Shown one piece after another: positions 1 to 6,791 of a stretch of DNA of 11,437 nt. A model generated the notes under the pieces. That model did no database searches. It was not told where the DNA came from and saw only the letters and a list, made by a program, of their open reading frames with translations. Within the stretch, counting starts at the first letter, position 1; every line of letters starts with the position of its first letter. The stretch is from Patescibacteria group bacterium (GTDB lineage: Bacteria > Patescibacteriota > Patescibacteriia > 2-12-FULL-60-25), in contig JAHJFW010000043.1 of assembly GCA_018824765.1 (NCBI GenBank), positions 1-11,437 of the forward strand, given 5' to 3'. A program made the translations under genes and the position numbers.

Positions 1-4
1 ATTG

Positions 5-100
5 AGTCCGTAAAGTCTGTAAAGTCGAGAGTCCGTTAAGTCCTAGAAAATTTTTTCCATGACTTTACGGACTTTACAGACTTGATGGACTTTATAGACT
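5..100. repeat. Inverted array of a 9-base repeat upstream of topA
   Basis: Seen directly: about four diverged forward units of the form AGTCYRTAA (5-45), an AAAATTTTTT centre (47-56), then four units in reverse complement (61-100). The best paired arms are GTCCGTAAAGTC at 6-17 and its exact complement at 61-72. The same word recurs at 7586-7608. The array fills the whole gap before topA, so any topA promoter must lie within it; TATAGA at 93-98 is a possible -10 box but has no good -35 partner. It could form a large hairpin in DNA or RNA. Confidence 0.8.
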
Positions 101-109
101 AACCCTCCT

Positions 110-2341
110 ATGAAACTCGTTATCGTAGAATCCCCAACCAAAGCAAAAACCATTTCGCGGTTTTTGGGCAAAGATTACAAAGTCCTCGCCAGTTTCGGCC
201 ATTTGCGCGATTTGCCGAAATCCAAACTTGGCGTTGATGTTGAACATGATTTTGAACCGAGTTACATCATTTCAGCCGAGCACAAAGCCAAAGTAAAAGA
301 GATCAAACAAGCGGCGACTAAAGCCGATTCTATCCTCTTCGCCACTGATGAAGACCGCGAGGGCGAAGCCATCTCTTGGCATCTTTCGCAAATCCTCGAA
401 CAAGACCCTGAAAAAAGCGAGCGCATCACTTTCCATGAAATCACCAAAGAAGCCATAGAAGAAGCACTGCGCCATCCGCGCAAACTCGATATGCATTTAG
501 TTGACGCCCAGCAGGCGCGTCGCGTTCTCGACCGCTTGGTCGGTTACAAACTTTCCCCTTTTCTCTGGAGGACGGTGCAACGGGGGCTTTCGGCCGGACG
601 CGTGCAATCCGTGGCTTTGCGTTTAATCGTTGAGCGCGAACGTGAAATTCTGGCTTTTGTGCCGGAAGAATATTGGAGCGTTGAAGGCATATTTAAAACC
701 GAAAAGGGCGAGGAATTCGAGGCCAAGTTACACGCGCTCGATGGCAAAAAGCTGGACAAACTAGCAATCAAAACCAAGGCTGAAGCTGATGCCTTGGTAT
801 CGGAGCTGCGCAACCAATCTGCCAGCGTTACAGCCTTGGAATCAAAGGAGAAAAAAACCTCTCCTCCCCCGCCTTTCACCACTTCCACACTCCAGCAGGA
901 GGCTAACAAGCGCCTTGGTTTTTCAGCCAAGCAAACCATGACCTTGGCGCAAAAACTTTACGAAGGTATGGAGCTTGGCGCAGCCGGAGCAGTCGGTTTA
1001 ATTAGCTACATGAGAACAGACTCGGTCAGTTTGGCTGATAAATTCTTGAATGAAACGGCATCCTTCTTGGAAAACAATTTCGGCCGGGAATATGCGCTGG
1101 ATGCGCCGCGCCGCTACAAAACAAAAAGCAAAGGCGCGCAAGAGGCGCATGAGGCAATCCGTCCTACCGATCCCGCGCGCACTCCGGAAGACGTGCAAGC
1201 GTATCTCGATCCCGGGCAGTTAAAACTTTACCGTTTGATTTGGCAACGCGCCTTGGCCACGCAAATGCCGGAAGCAAAACTTTTGGCGACTTCCGCAGAT
1301 ATAGGTTTGGGGCGCGGAATGTTTCGGGCAACCGGTCAGCGTTTGGTTTTTGACGGCTATCTCAAACTTTATCCTGATCAGGATAAAGACAAATTCCTGC
1401 CTGAGATGGCAAAGGGGCAAAATGTCAGCACATCGTCCATCGAAGGAAAACAGCACTTTACTGAACCGCAGTCGCGCTATTCCGATGCCAACTTGGTTAA
1501 AGCCTTGGAAGAGTTGGGCATTGGCCGTCCGTCAACTTACGCCCCGACAATTTCCACGATCATTGAAAGGGGTTATGTTGAGCGCGACGATAAAAAGAGG
1601 CTGGCGCCAAAGGACATCGCTTTTAATGTGAACGATCTGCTGGTGAAAAATTTTCCGGATATTATTGATTACGCTTTTACGGCGCGCATGGAAAACTCAT
1701 TGGATAATATTGCCGAAGGAAAAATGAATTGGCGACCGCTGATTGCAGCGTTTTACGGGCCGTTTGACATTACCTTGCAAAAAAAAGAGAAGGAACTTGA
1801 GGCTGAAACGCAAAAAGAAGCCGAAGGGGAAGTGTGCCCAAAATGCGGAAAAAGCATGGTGGTAAAACGCGGGCGCTTCGGTAAATTTTTAGCTTGTTCA
1901 AACTATCCTGAATGCAAAGGGACAAAGCCTTTGGCCGGCGAAGCCAAGAGGCCGGAACCTGAACCGACAGATGAAAAATGCGAGAAATGCGGAGCAATGA
2001 TGGTAAAAAAAGTCGGACGCTACGGCCCGTTTTTGTCCTGTTCAAAATATCCCGAATGCAAAACAATTAAAAACATCGAATCGCCGGTTTTGGACGAAAG
2101 CGGCCAAGCCGTCGTCTGCCCGAAATGCAAACTGGGGACAATCATCGAAAAAAAATCCAAGAAAGGCAAAATATTCTTTTCGTGCAACCGTTATCCGGAA
2201 TGCGACCAAGCATTTTGGGACCGGCCGACCGGCACGCCCTGCCCATCCTGCAATTATCCGACACTGGTATTCAAAGGCAAAAATAAAATCGTCTGCCTCA
2301 ACGAAGGCTGCGACTACAAAGCTAACCGGGAAGAGGGGTAG
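110..2341 (+). CDS. topA: DNA topoisomerase I (type IA)
   Basis: Relaxes negatively supercoiled DNA by transient single-strand cleavage through a 5'-phosphotyrosine. The 743-residue protein begins with a TOPRIM domain: the VIVESPTKAK motif carries the catalytic Glu7, and ATDEDREGE carries the metal-binding acidic residues D80, D82 and E84. GRVQSVALRLI lies at about 163-173. The active-site tyrosine is Y300 in ISYMRTDS. The C-terminus holds four zinc-ribbon modules beginning at Cys 576, 624, 670 and 711; the last is shortest. Length and domain order are those of full bacterial TopA. The start is the first ATG and gives the canonical N-terminus. There is no Shine-Dalgarno site; the bases just before the ATG are CCCTCCT, which resembles its complement. 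It ends in TAG, three bases before a tandem repeat array. It stands alone on the + strand, with no operon partner visible. Confidence 0.98.
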   Translation: MKLVIVESPTKAKTISRFLGKDYKVLASFGHLRDLPKSKLGVDVEHDFEPSYIISAEHKAKVKEIKQAATKADSILFATDEDREGEAISWHLSQILEQDPEKSERITFHEITKEAIEEALRHPRKLDMHLVDAQQARRVLDRLVGYKLSPFLWRTVQRGLSAGRVQSVALRLIVEREREILAFVPEEYWSVEGIFKTEKGEEFEAKLHALDGKKLDKLAIKTKAEADALVSELRNQSASVTALESKEKKTSPPPPFTTSTLQQEANKRLGFSAKQTMTLAQKLYEGMELGAAGAVGLISYMRTDSVSLADKFLNETASFLENNFGREYALDAPRRYKTKSKGAQEAHEAIRPTDPARTPEDVQAYLDPGQLKLYRLIWQRALATQMPEAKLLATSADIGLGRGMFRATGQRLVFDGYLKLYPDQDKDKFLPEMAKGQNVSTSSIEGKQHFTEPQSRYSDANLVKALEELGIGRPSTYAPTISTIIERGYVERDDKKRLAPKDIAFNVNDLLVKNFPDIIDYAFTARMENSLDNIAEGKMNWRPLIAAFYGPFDITLQKKEKELEAETQKEAEGEVCPKCGKSMVVKRGRFGKFLACSNYPECKGTKPLAGEAKRPEPEPTDEKCEKCGAMMVKKVGRYGPFLSCSKYPECKTIKNIESPVLDESGQAVVCPKCKLGTIIEKKSKKGKIFFSCNRYPECDQAFWDRPTGTPCPSCNYPTLVFKGKNKIVCLNEGCDYKANREEG

Positions 2342-2343
2342 AA

Positions 2344-2420
2344 GTGCTCGGTACTTGGTACTTGGCACTTGGTACTTAGTACTTAGTTCTCAATACTTAG
2401 TTCTCAGTAGCCAGTACTCA
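2344..2420. repeat. Heptamer tandem array (11 units) after topA
   Basis: Eleven consecutive 7-base units run without a gap: GTGCTCG, GTACTTG twice, GCACTTG, GTACTTA twice, GTTCTCA, ATACTTA, GTTCTCA, GTAGCCA and GTACTCA. The consensus is GTACTYR. The array starts three bases after the topA stop codon. It codes for nothing convincing. Together with the palindromic element at 2458-2516 it fills the gap between the convergent topA and the 468-residue gene. Its function is unknown; it may be a replication-slippage product or a spacer. Confidence 0.85.
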
Positions 2421-2457
2421 GTGCAGAGCGCTAAGTTCTAGATCATGACTTCCATTC

Positions 2458-2516
2458 TGTCATTCCAGCGAAGGCTGGAATCCGGGTTCTGGATCCTTGC
2501 TTCCGCAGGGATGACA
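2458..2516. repeat. 59-base palindromic intergenic repeat (TGTCATTCC type)
   Basis: The element is bounded by TGTCAT (2458-2463) and its complement ATGACA (2511-2516). Inside is a perfect 8-bp stem, ATTCCAGC (2462-2469) with GCTGGAAT (2474-2481) around a GAAG loop, followed by GGATCC and a TTCCGCAGGGATGACA arm. From memory this resembles the dispersed TGTCATTCCCGCG...-type palindromic repeats found between genes in many bacteria and often mis-translated as SFQRRLESG-like peptides. Lying between convergent genes, it may also stop transcription, though it lacks a T-tract. Confidence 0.75.
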
Positions 2517-2559
2517 AGGAGGAAAAGAAGGCGAGTGACAAAAAAACTCCTCTATTGCC

Positions 2560-3966
2560 CTATGTTTTCTTCGGCTGTTTCTTTTCGCCTCTTTTCTTTT
2601 TGTAATAATTCGCCAAAGTCAGCTTATTCCACCAATATTGGCCTTTCTCAACAAAGCCCTTGCTGAAAAAAAATTCCAAGCCTTGGTCAATCCAACCGGC
2701 TATTTTTGAAACAAAATTCAAAACTTTGGATACACCCAAAACGCCCAAAATCGGGGGTAAAACCGTTGCCACAAAGCCTTTGCCCAATGCGCTTTTGACC
2801 TTTTTACCGACTTCCCCCTTTTTGGGCGGAGTTTTTTTCTCCTGAACAGCGCCGGTTTTTTCTGATGGCGCTTCAGCTGTTTCAGCCACTGTTTCTTCAG
2901 CAGCTTCAGCTTCAGCCTCCTTCCGCTGATGATTGGCGCGCGCTGCGTTATACGATCTTTCCAAACCCACAAGCGCACCAGCAAGCGCGAGCAAGCGTGA
3001 ACGTCCATCTTCCGCTTTATTTACCAATTCTCGCCTTTTTCCCAATAACGAATCCATTTCGGCTTTTTCCTCTTCGGAGGCAGCCTCCATATTTCCGTCA
3101 GGATATTTCTTTTTTATCGCCTCGATTTTCGCATCTATTGTTTGGATTTCCGTCTCAAAGCTCTTAACCTCTCTCTGTCTCTCATATTGTTCTATATAAG
3201 AATAGACCAGATCTTTTTCCCGAATCATGGCCTCTTTTTGAGCCTTATCAGCCTCGCTTAAATCAGTAGCCGGTATTTTATTCAAGGCCGCAAGTCTTAT
3301 TTTTAAATTATTATAATGATCCCTTAGCTGACTGTTTTCTTCTTCGTTTTCCGGCGCTTTAAGCGCTTCCGGACCTGCTTCAATTTTTCCCTCCTTAACA
3401 GCTTCGGTTTTTTGCGCCGCAAAGATTTCGGCTTTTTTATTTTCAATTTCAGCGCGCTCTGCCTCCAATTTCGCACGCTCTTCTTCGATTAAGTCGGTTT
3501 TAAGCCCGCCTTTTTCAAGCTCCTCTTGGCGCACGTCAATTTCCCTCAACCGTGAATCAAGTTCATCAATCTCAGCCTTGGGTTCTGTCGGCGTTTGCTC
3601 TGAATCGTCTTTTTCAGCCTGAACGACTTCGGGCTCACCTTCTTCTATTTTATCTCCGGTTTCAATACCCAAAATCCCAGCGATTTCAGCGCCGGCTTTT
3701 TCTTTTTCTTTTTCTATCGTGTCCAAAGCCTCGGCTCTACTAGCCTTGATTTTACCGGCACTTTCGATATCTAAATCAGCGCCCTGCAAACCAAGTTCAC
3801 TATCTTTATCGATCTCCTCTTCCGCACCACCTTTAACTTCTGCTAAATTTTCTTCAACTGAATCAAAATCCTCAAGATCGAGATTAACGATCCCGTCCGA
3901 AGACTCCGGCGACTCTGATGATGGCGGCCCTTCCGGCGGTTTATTAATGTCTTCATTCTCTCCCAT
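2560..3966 (-). CDS. Hypothetical acidic coiled-coil protein with hydrophobic, basic C-terminus
   Basis: I do not recognise the family. With the ATG at 3966 it has 468 residues. Residues 1 to about 110 are rich in Glu, Asp and Ser and look disordered. About 120-370 is Glu/Lys/Ala-rich and heptad-like (long coiled coils), with an Ala/Glu-rich linker. From about residue 391 the character changes to a hydrophobic stretch (GFVATVLPPILGVLGV and an aromatic GWIDQGLEFFF segment), then a strongly basic tail. No signal peptide is seen. The C-terminal part could be a membrane anchor or an amphipathic helical domain. A TTG seven codons upstream (3987) is in frame, but the ATG is preferred because a good promoter lies just upstream of it. 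It is transcribed alone, converges on topA and ends in TAG. A cell-envelope or structural role is only a guess. Confidence 0.85.
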   Translation of the reverse strand: MGENEDINKPPEGPPSSESPESSDGIVNLDLEDFDSVEENLAEVKGGAEEEIDKDSELGLQGADLDIESAGKIKASRAEALDTIEKEKEKAGAEIAGILGIETGDKIEEGEPEVVQAEKDDSEQTPTEPKAEIDELDSRLREIDVRQEELEKGGLKTDLIEEERAKLEAERAEIENKKAEIFAAQKTEAVKEGKIEAGPEALKAPENEEENSQLRDHYNNLKIRLAALNKIPATDLSEADKAQKEAMIREKDLVYSYIEQYERQREVKSFETEIQTIDAKIEAIKKKYPDGNMEAASEEEKAEMDSLLGKRRELVNKAEDGRSRLLALAGALVGLERSYNAARANHQRKEAEAEAAEETVAETAEAPSEKTGAVQEKKTPPKKGEVGKKVKSALGKGFVATVLPPILGVLGVSKVLNFVSKIAGWIDQGLEFFFSKGFVEKGQYWWNKLTLANYYKKKRGEKKQPKKT

Positions 3967-3975
3967 AATGGTTGA

Positions 3976-4004
3976 TCTATAACACAAAAAACGCCTTTTG
4001 CCAA
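3976..4004 (-). promoter_or_regulatory. Sigma-70-like promoter of the 468-residue gene
   Basis: On the - strand, TTGGCA (-35, 3999-4004; 5 of 6 consensus bases) is followed by a 17-base spacer and TATAGA (-10, 3976-3981). Only 9 bases separate the -10 box from the ATG at 3966, so transcription should begin within about 2-4 bases of the start codon. The spacer contains a GGCGTTTTTTGT block that recurs in the rpmE promoter. Confidence 0.6.
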
Positions 4005-4059
4005 GTTTTTAAGACATTTCCTTCAAGTTATAAGCGGCCCGTCACTCTCCTCATTCATC

Positions 4060-4161
4060 ATTGAAAATTGGGAATTGATAATTGAAAATTTTTTCCCTCA
4101 TCATCCCATACCAGCTACCTGCCTGCCGGTAGGCAAGGCTAGCTACCAGATACCAGCTACC
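4060..4161. repeat. Composite short repeats between prfA and the coiled-coil gene
   Basis: The gap at 3988-4173 contains ATTGAAAATT twice (4060-4069, 4081-4090; period 21), ATACCAGCTACC twice (4108-4119, 4150-4161) with a partial AGCTACCAG between them, and a near-palindrome TGCCTGCCGGTAGGCA (4120-4135). No gene or classical T-tract terminator is visible. The repeats lie downstream of prfA on the - strand and could form a hairpin at its mRNA 3' end. Confidence 0.7.
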
Positions 4162-4173
4162 CCCTTTCATCCT

Positions 4174-5241
4174 TCACTCCTCATTCCCCATCTTGCCGCT
4201 TTTCACTGCCACGATGACCGGCTCCAAATCACCATCAAGAATTTGCGCGATATTATGCCACGAATGTTTAATGCGGTGATCGGTAATTCGATCCTGCGGA
4301 TAATTGTATGTCCGAATCTTTTCCGAGCGTTCGCCGCGGCCGATCTGCGAGCGACGTTCAGCCTCAAGCGTACTGCGCTTCTTCTCTTCCTCAATTTCCC
4401 AGACGCGCGCGCGCAAAACCTGCATGGCGCGTTCTTTGTTCTGAAGCTGCGAACGTTCATCTTGGCATGAAACAACTGTATTTGTGGGAATGTGCGTGAT
4501 GCGAACCGCTGATTTCGTGGTGTTCACGCATTGTCCGCCTTTTCCGCCTGCGCAAAATGTATCAATGCGCAAATCTTTCGGATCAATTTTAATTTCGGTT
4601 TCTTCAATTTCCGGCAACACGGCCACGGTTGCGGTGGAAGTGTGCACGCGCCCCTGCTTTTCCGTAGTCGGAATCCGCTGGACGCGGTGGACACCCTGCT
4701 CGACTTTCAACATGCCGTAAGCGCCTTCGCCTTGAATCGAAAAAATCACTTCCTTAAAACCGCCCAGCTCAGCTTGCGATTCTGACAAGAGCGAGGTTTT
4801 CCAATTCCGTTTTTCCGCGAAACGCGCATACATCCGGAAAAGGTCTTGGGCAAAAATAGCAGCTTCTTCCCCGCCAGTGCCGGCTCTTATTTCAACGATA
4901 ACATTGTTGTCGTCATGCGGCTCCGGAGGAATAAGAGCGGCCTCGAAATTTGTCTCGGCTTCCTGCATTTCCATTTCTGACTTGGCAAATTCAGCCTGCG
5001 CCATTTCCCGCAATTCTAAATCTTCGGATGACGCCGCTTCTTTCAGATCCTTGAAAGCGTTACAAGTCTCCAAATATTTTTTCCCGGCTGCCACGGTTTC
5101 TTTTAGCTTGTTATAGGCACGCGAAAGATCCCGAAGCCTGTGATTATCCGAAAGGACTTCGGGTGTAGCGAGCTGTTTTTCCATCGCGCCAAGCTCGGCA
5201 GTAGCCTCTTGCAATGCGTTTAGCAATTCGTCATGTGACAT
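4174..5241 (-). CDS. prfA: Peptide chain release factor 1
   Basis: Recognises UAA and UAG in the ribosomal A site and triggers peptide release. The 355-residue length is normal. A helical N-terminal domain (1 to about 105) precedes the core. The codon-recognition tripeptide is P191-T192-T193, the RF1-type PxT rather than the SPF of RF2. The catalytic GGQ is at 235-237, in CAGGKGGQCVN; bacterial RF1 usually has GAGGQHVN, so Cys238 and Lys234 are unusual. The start at 5241 gives the expected N-terminus; GGAGGG (5254-5259) lies 12 bases upstream, a rather long spacing. It follows rpmE by 42 bases on the same strand and is probably co-transcribed with it. Its own stop is UGA, which RF1 does not read, so an RF2 gene is expected elsewhere. 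Confidence 0.97.
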   Translation of the reverse strand: MSHDELLNALQEATAELGAMEKQLATPEVLSDNHRLRDLSRAYNKLKETVAAGKKYLETCNAFKDLKEAASSEDLELREMAQAEFAKSEMEMQEAETNFEAALIPPEPHDDNNVIVEIRAGTGGEEAAIFAQDLFRMYARFAEKRNWKTSLLSESQAELGGFKEVIFSIQGEGAYGMLKVEQGVHRVQRIPTTEKQGRVHTSTATVAVLPEIEETEIKIDPKDLRIDTFCAGGKGGQCVNTTKSAVRITHIPTNTVVSCQDERSQLQNKERAMQVLRARVWEIEEEKKRSTLEAERRSQIGRGERSEKIRTYNYPQDRITDHRIKHSWHNIAQILDGDLEPVIVAVKSGKMGNEE

Positions 5242-5283
5242 ATTAAAAAGAAGCCCTCCGGATCGGAATGGCGATTTCTTTAT

Positions 5284-5592
5284 CTAAGCTTCGTTCAAAA
5301 CCTTGGGCTGCTTTTGCGCCTTCTTTTCAGCCTTAGCTTTGGCGCGCTTAACTGTTTTTGCTTTCTTGCCCAAGACGTGAGACTTGGCTGCTTTAGCGAT
5401 TGTCTTTTCCTCAAATTTCTCAACGCGCCGCGCCGAGTCAATCAATTTTTGCTTACCCGTATAAAAAGGGTGGCAGCTTGAACAAAGTTCGACATGCGTT
5501 TCCGGCACAGTCGAACCAACCGTGATCTCGTTTTTACAAGCACAAATAATCTTGGCTTCCGGGTAGTATTTTGGGTGGATGTCGGCTTTCAT
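5284..5592 (-). CDS. rpmE: 50S ribosomal protein L31, zinc-binding form, with extended tail
   Basis: Ribosomal protein of the large-subunit central protuberance. The 102-residue protein starts MKADIHPKYYP and carries the zinc ligands C17, C19, C37 and C40 (the C+ form), followed by the diagnostic HPFYTGKQ. The conserved domain ends near residue 65; the remaining 37 or so residues are a Lys/Ala-rich basic tail not present in the roughly 70-residue E. coli protein. The tail probably contacts rRNA (inference). No Shine-Dalgarno site precedes the ATG; the promoter -10 box is only 10 bases upstream. It is the first gene of an rpmE-prfA operon, a common bacterial pairing, and ends in TAG. Confidence 0.96.
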   Translation of the reverse strand: MKADIHPKYYPEAKIICACKNEITVGSTVPETHVELCSSCHPFYTGKQKLIDSARRVEKFEEKTIAKAAKSHVLGKKAKTVKRAKAKAEKKAQKQPKVLNEA

Positions 5593-5602
5593 AAGTTGTG
5601 AA

Positions 5603-5631
5603 AGTCTAACAAAAAACGCTTTTTATTGCAA
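5603..5631 (-). promoter_or_regulatory. Candidate promoter of rpmE-prfA
   Basis: On the - strand, TTGCAA (-35, 5626-5631; 4 of 6) is followed by a 17-base spacer and TAGACT (-10, 5603-5608; 4 of 6), ending 10 bases before the rpmE ATG. The spacer shares 15 of 16 bases (5609-5624) with the spacer of the 468-residue gene's promoter (3984-3999). The 97-base divergent gap also precedes queA, for which I find no convincing boxes. Confidence 0.5.
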
Positions 5632-5689
5632 GATGCGGATAAAAAACGTTGCTAATCAGGTAATTTTATGACAAATTAAGCCCGACCCT

Positions 5690-6691
5690 ATGCTGACTTC
5701 CGATTTTGATTATCATCTTCCGCCTGAGTTAATAGCGCAAACTCCGGCAGAACCGCGCGATTCCTCGCGGTTGTTGGTCATGGACAGACAAACCGGAGCT
5801 TTGCAGCATAAACGATTTTTTGATCTAGGCGAGTTCTTAAATGCCGGTGATCTGCTTGTGCTGAATGAGACTAAAGTTTATAAAGCGCGGCTGATAACGG
5901 CTGACGGAATTGAAATATTCCTTCTGCGACCCGAAGGCGACCACTGGCTCGTCATAGCCAAGCCGGGACGAAAATTGAAACCCGGGACCATGCTTCGGTT
6001 TGAGGACGGACAAACGGCAATGGTAAAAATAAAACACGACGACGGAACCATAATCGTTGATTTCAAAAAATCAACGTATGAAATCTTCGCCTGGACCGAC
6101 CGAATCGGCAAAGTCCCTATACCGCCATACATTGACTCAGGACGTAGGACTCAGGACGTAGGACGCCTTGCTACCGATTACCAAACCGTTTACGCCAAAC
6201 ATTCCGGTTCAGTTGCGGCGCCGACAGCCGGATTCCATTTCACAACAGAGCTGATCGAAAAATTAAAAAAACAAGGAGTCAATTTCGCCGCCGTCACTCT
6301 ACACGTCGGCCTCGGCACATTTCGCCCCATAAAATCTGATAAGATTGAGGATCACATCATGCACGAAGAATGGATTGACGTGCCTGAAACTACACGATCA
6401 GCAATACACGATACACGAGCCCACGGCGGCCGCGTCATCGCGGTCGGCACAACAACTGTTCGCGCTTTAGAGTCTGAAATCAACCGCGGCTTTACAAACA
6501 TCTTCATCAAACCTGGATACCAATTCAAATCAATTGATGGCCTGATCACAAACTTCCATCTTCCTAAATCAACCCTCCTGATCCTCGTCTCCGCCTTTGC
6601 CGGACGCGACCTGATCTTGAAGGCTTACGCTGAAGCAATCGAGAAAAATTATCGTTTCTACTCTTTCGGCAATGCGATGCTGATTATATAA
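5690..6691 (+). CDS. queA: S-adenosylmethionine:tRNA ribosyltransferase-isomerase
   Basis: Transfers and isomerises the ribosyl group of S-adenosylmethionine onto preQ1 at position 34 of tRNAs, giving epoxyqueuosine. The 333-residue protein shows the family signatures in order: LLVLNETKVYKARL (55-68), VPIPPYI (142-148), YQTVYA (164-169), SVAAPTAGFHF (174-184), TLHVGLGTFRP (203-213), VGTTTVRALE (252-261) and TNFHLPKSTLLILVSAF (287-303). The start is the ATG giving MLTSDFDYHLP, matching family N-termini; there is no Shine-Dalgarno site. The segment between PPYI and YQTVY (149-163) is about four residues longer than I recall for E. coli QueA and is encoded by a 14-base tandem repeat. It diverges from rpmE and is not in an operon here. 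No other queuosine gene is in the window. Confidence 0.97.
   Translation: MLTSDFDYHLPPELIAQTPAEPRDSSRLLVMDRQTGALQHKRFFDLGEFLNAGDLLVLNETKVYKARLITADGIEIFLLRPEGDHWLVIAKPGRKLKPGTMLRFEDGQTAMVKIKHDDGTIIVDFKKSTYEIFAWTDRIGKVPIPPYIDSGRRTQDVGRLATDYQTVYAKHSGSVAAPTAGFHFTTELIEKLKKQGVNFAAVTLHVGLGTFRPIKSDKIEDHIMHEEWIDVPETTRSAIHDTRAHGGRVIAVGTTTVRALESEINRGFTNIFIKPGYQFKSIDGLITNFHLPKSTLLILVSAFAGRDLILKAYAEAIEKNYRFYSFGNAMLII
6134..6164 (+). repeat. 14-base tandem duplication inside queA
   Basis: GACTCAGGACGTAG occurs twice end to end (6134-6147, 6148-6161), followed by the first three bases of a third copy. Because 14 is not a multiple of three, the two copies are read in different frames: the first as DSGRR, the second as TQDVG with part of the next codon. 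The reading frame is kept. It lies in a variable stretch between the conserved PPYI and YQTVY motifs. Confidence 0.9.
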
Positions 6692-6727
6692 ACTAAAATT
6701 TTTGATAATTTAAAAACAACGCGGATT

Positions 6728-6747
6728 AAAAATATTTAAATATTTTT
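6728..6747. other. 20-base A/T palindrome between convergent queA and yraN
   Basis: A perfect palindrome, AAAAATATTT followed by its complement, lies in a very A/T-rich 100-base gap where queA and yraN converge. It could serve as a weak bidirectional termination or DNA-bending site. There is no G/C stem, so a classical intrinsic terminator is unlikely. Nothing else is visible in this gap. Confidence 0.5.
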
Positions 6748-6791
6748 CGAAAATCTAGTCTGAATATTTAAGTTAACAAAACTTGAATCAG

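Noticed and set aside
2344..2420. CRISPR array
   Set aside because: Units are 7 bases with no spacers; a CRISPR needs repeats of about 24-40 bases separated by unique spacers.
2445..2666. 73-codon + strand frame (MTSILSFQRRLESGF...)
   Set aside because: It is the translation of the 59-base palindromic repeat running into the antisense of the 468-residue gene; no ribosome site or protein character of its own.
4075..4470. 131-codon + strand frame starting in the prfA downstream gap
   Set aside because: Begins in tandem repeats and continues antisense to prfA; no support.
4174..5241. UGA recoded as glycine, as in some Candidate Phyla Radiation lineages
   Set aside because: prfA, yraN, the 3-TM gene, the hydrolase and the 109-residue gene all end naturally at UGA, and no gene has in-frame UGA codons.
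5640..5689. queA promoter (TTGCTA with CAAATT at 17 bases)
   Set aside because: Only 4 of 6 and 3 of 6 matches, and other placements are equally poor; not strong enough to list.
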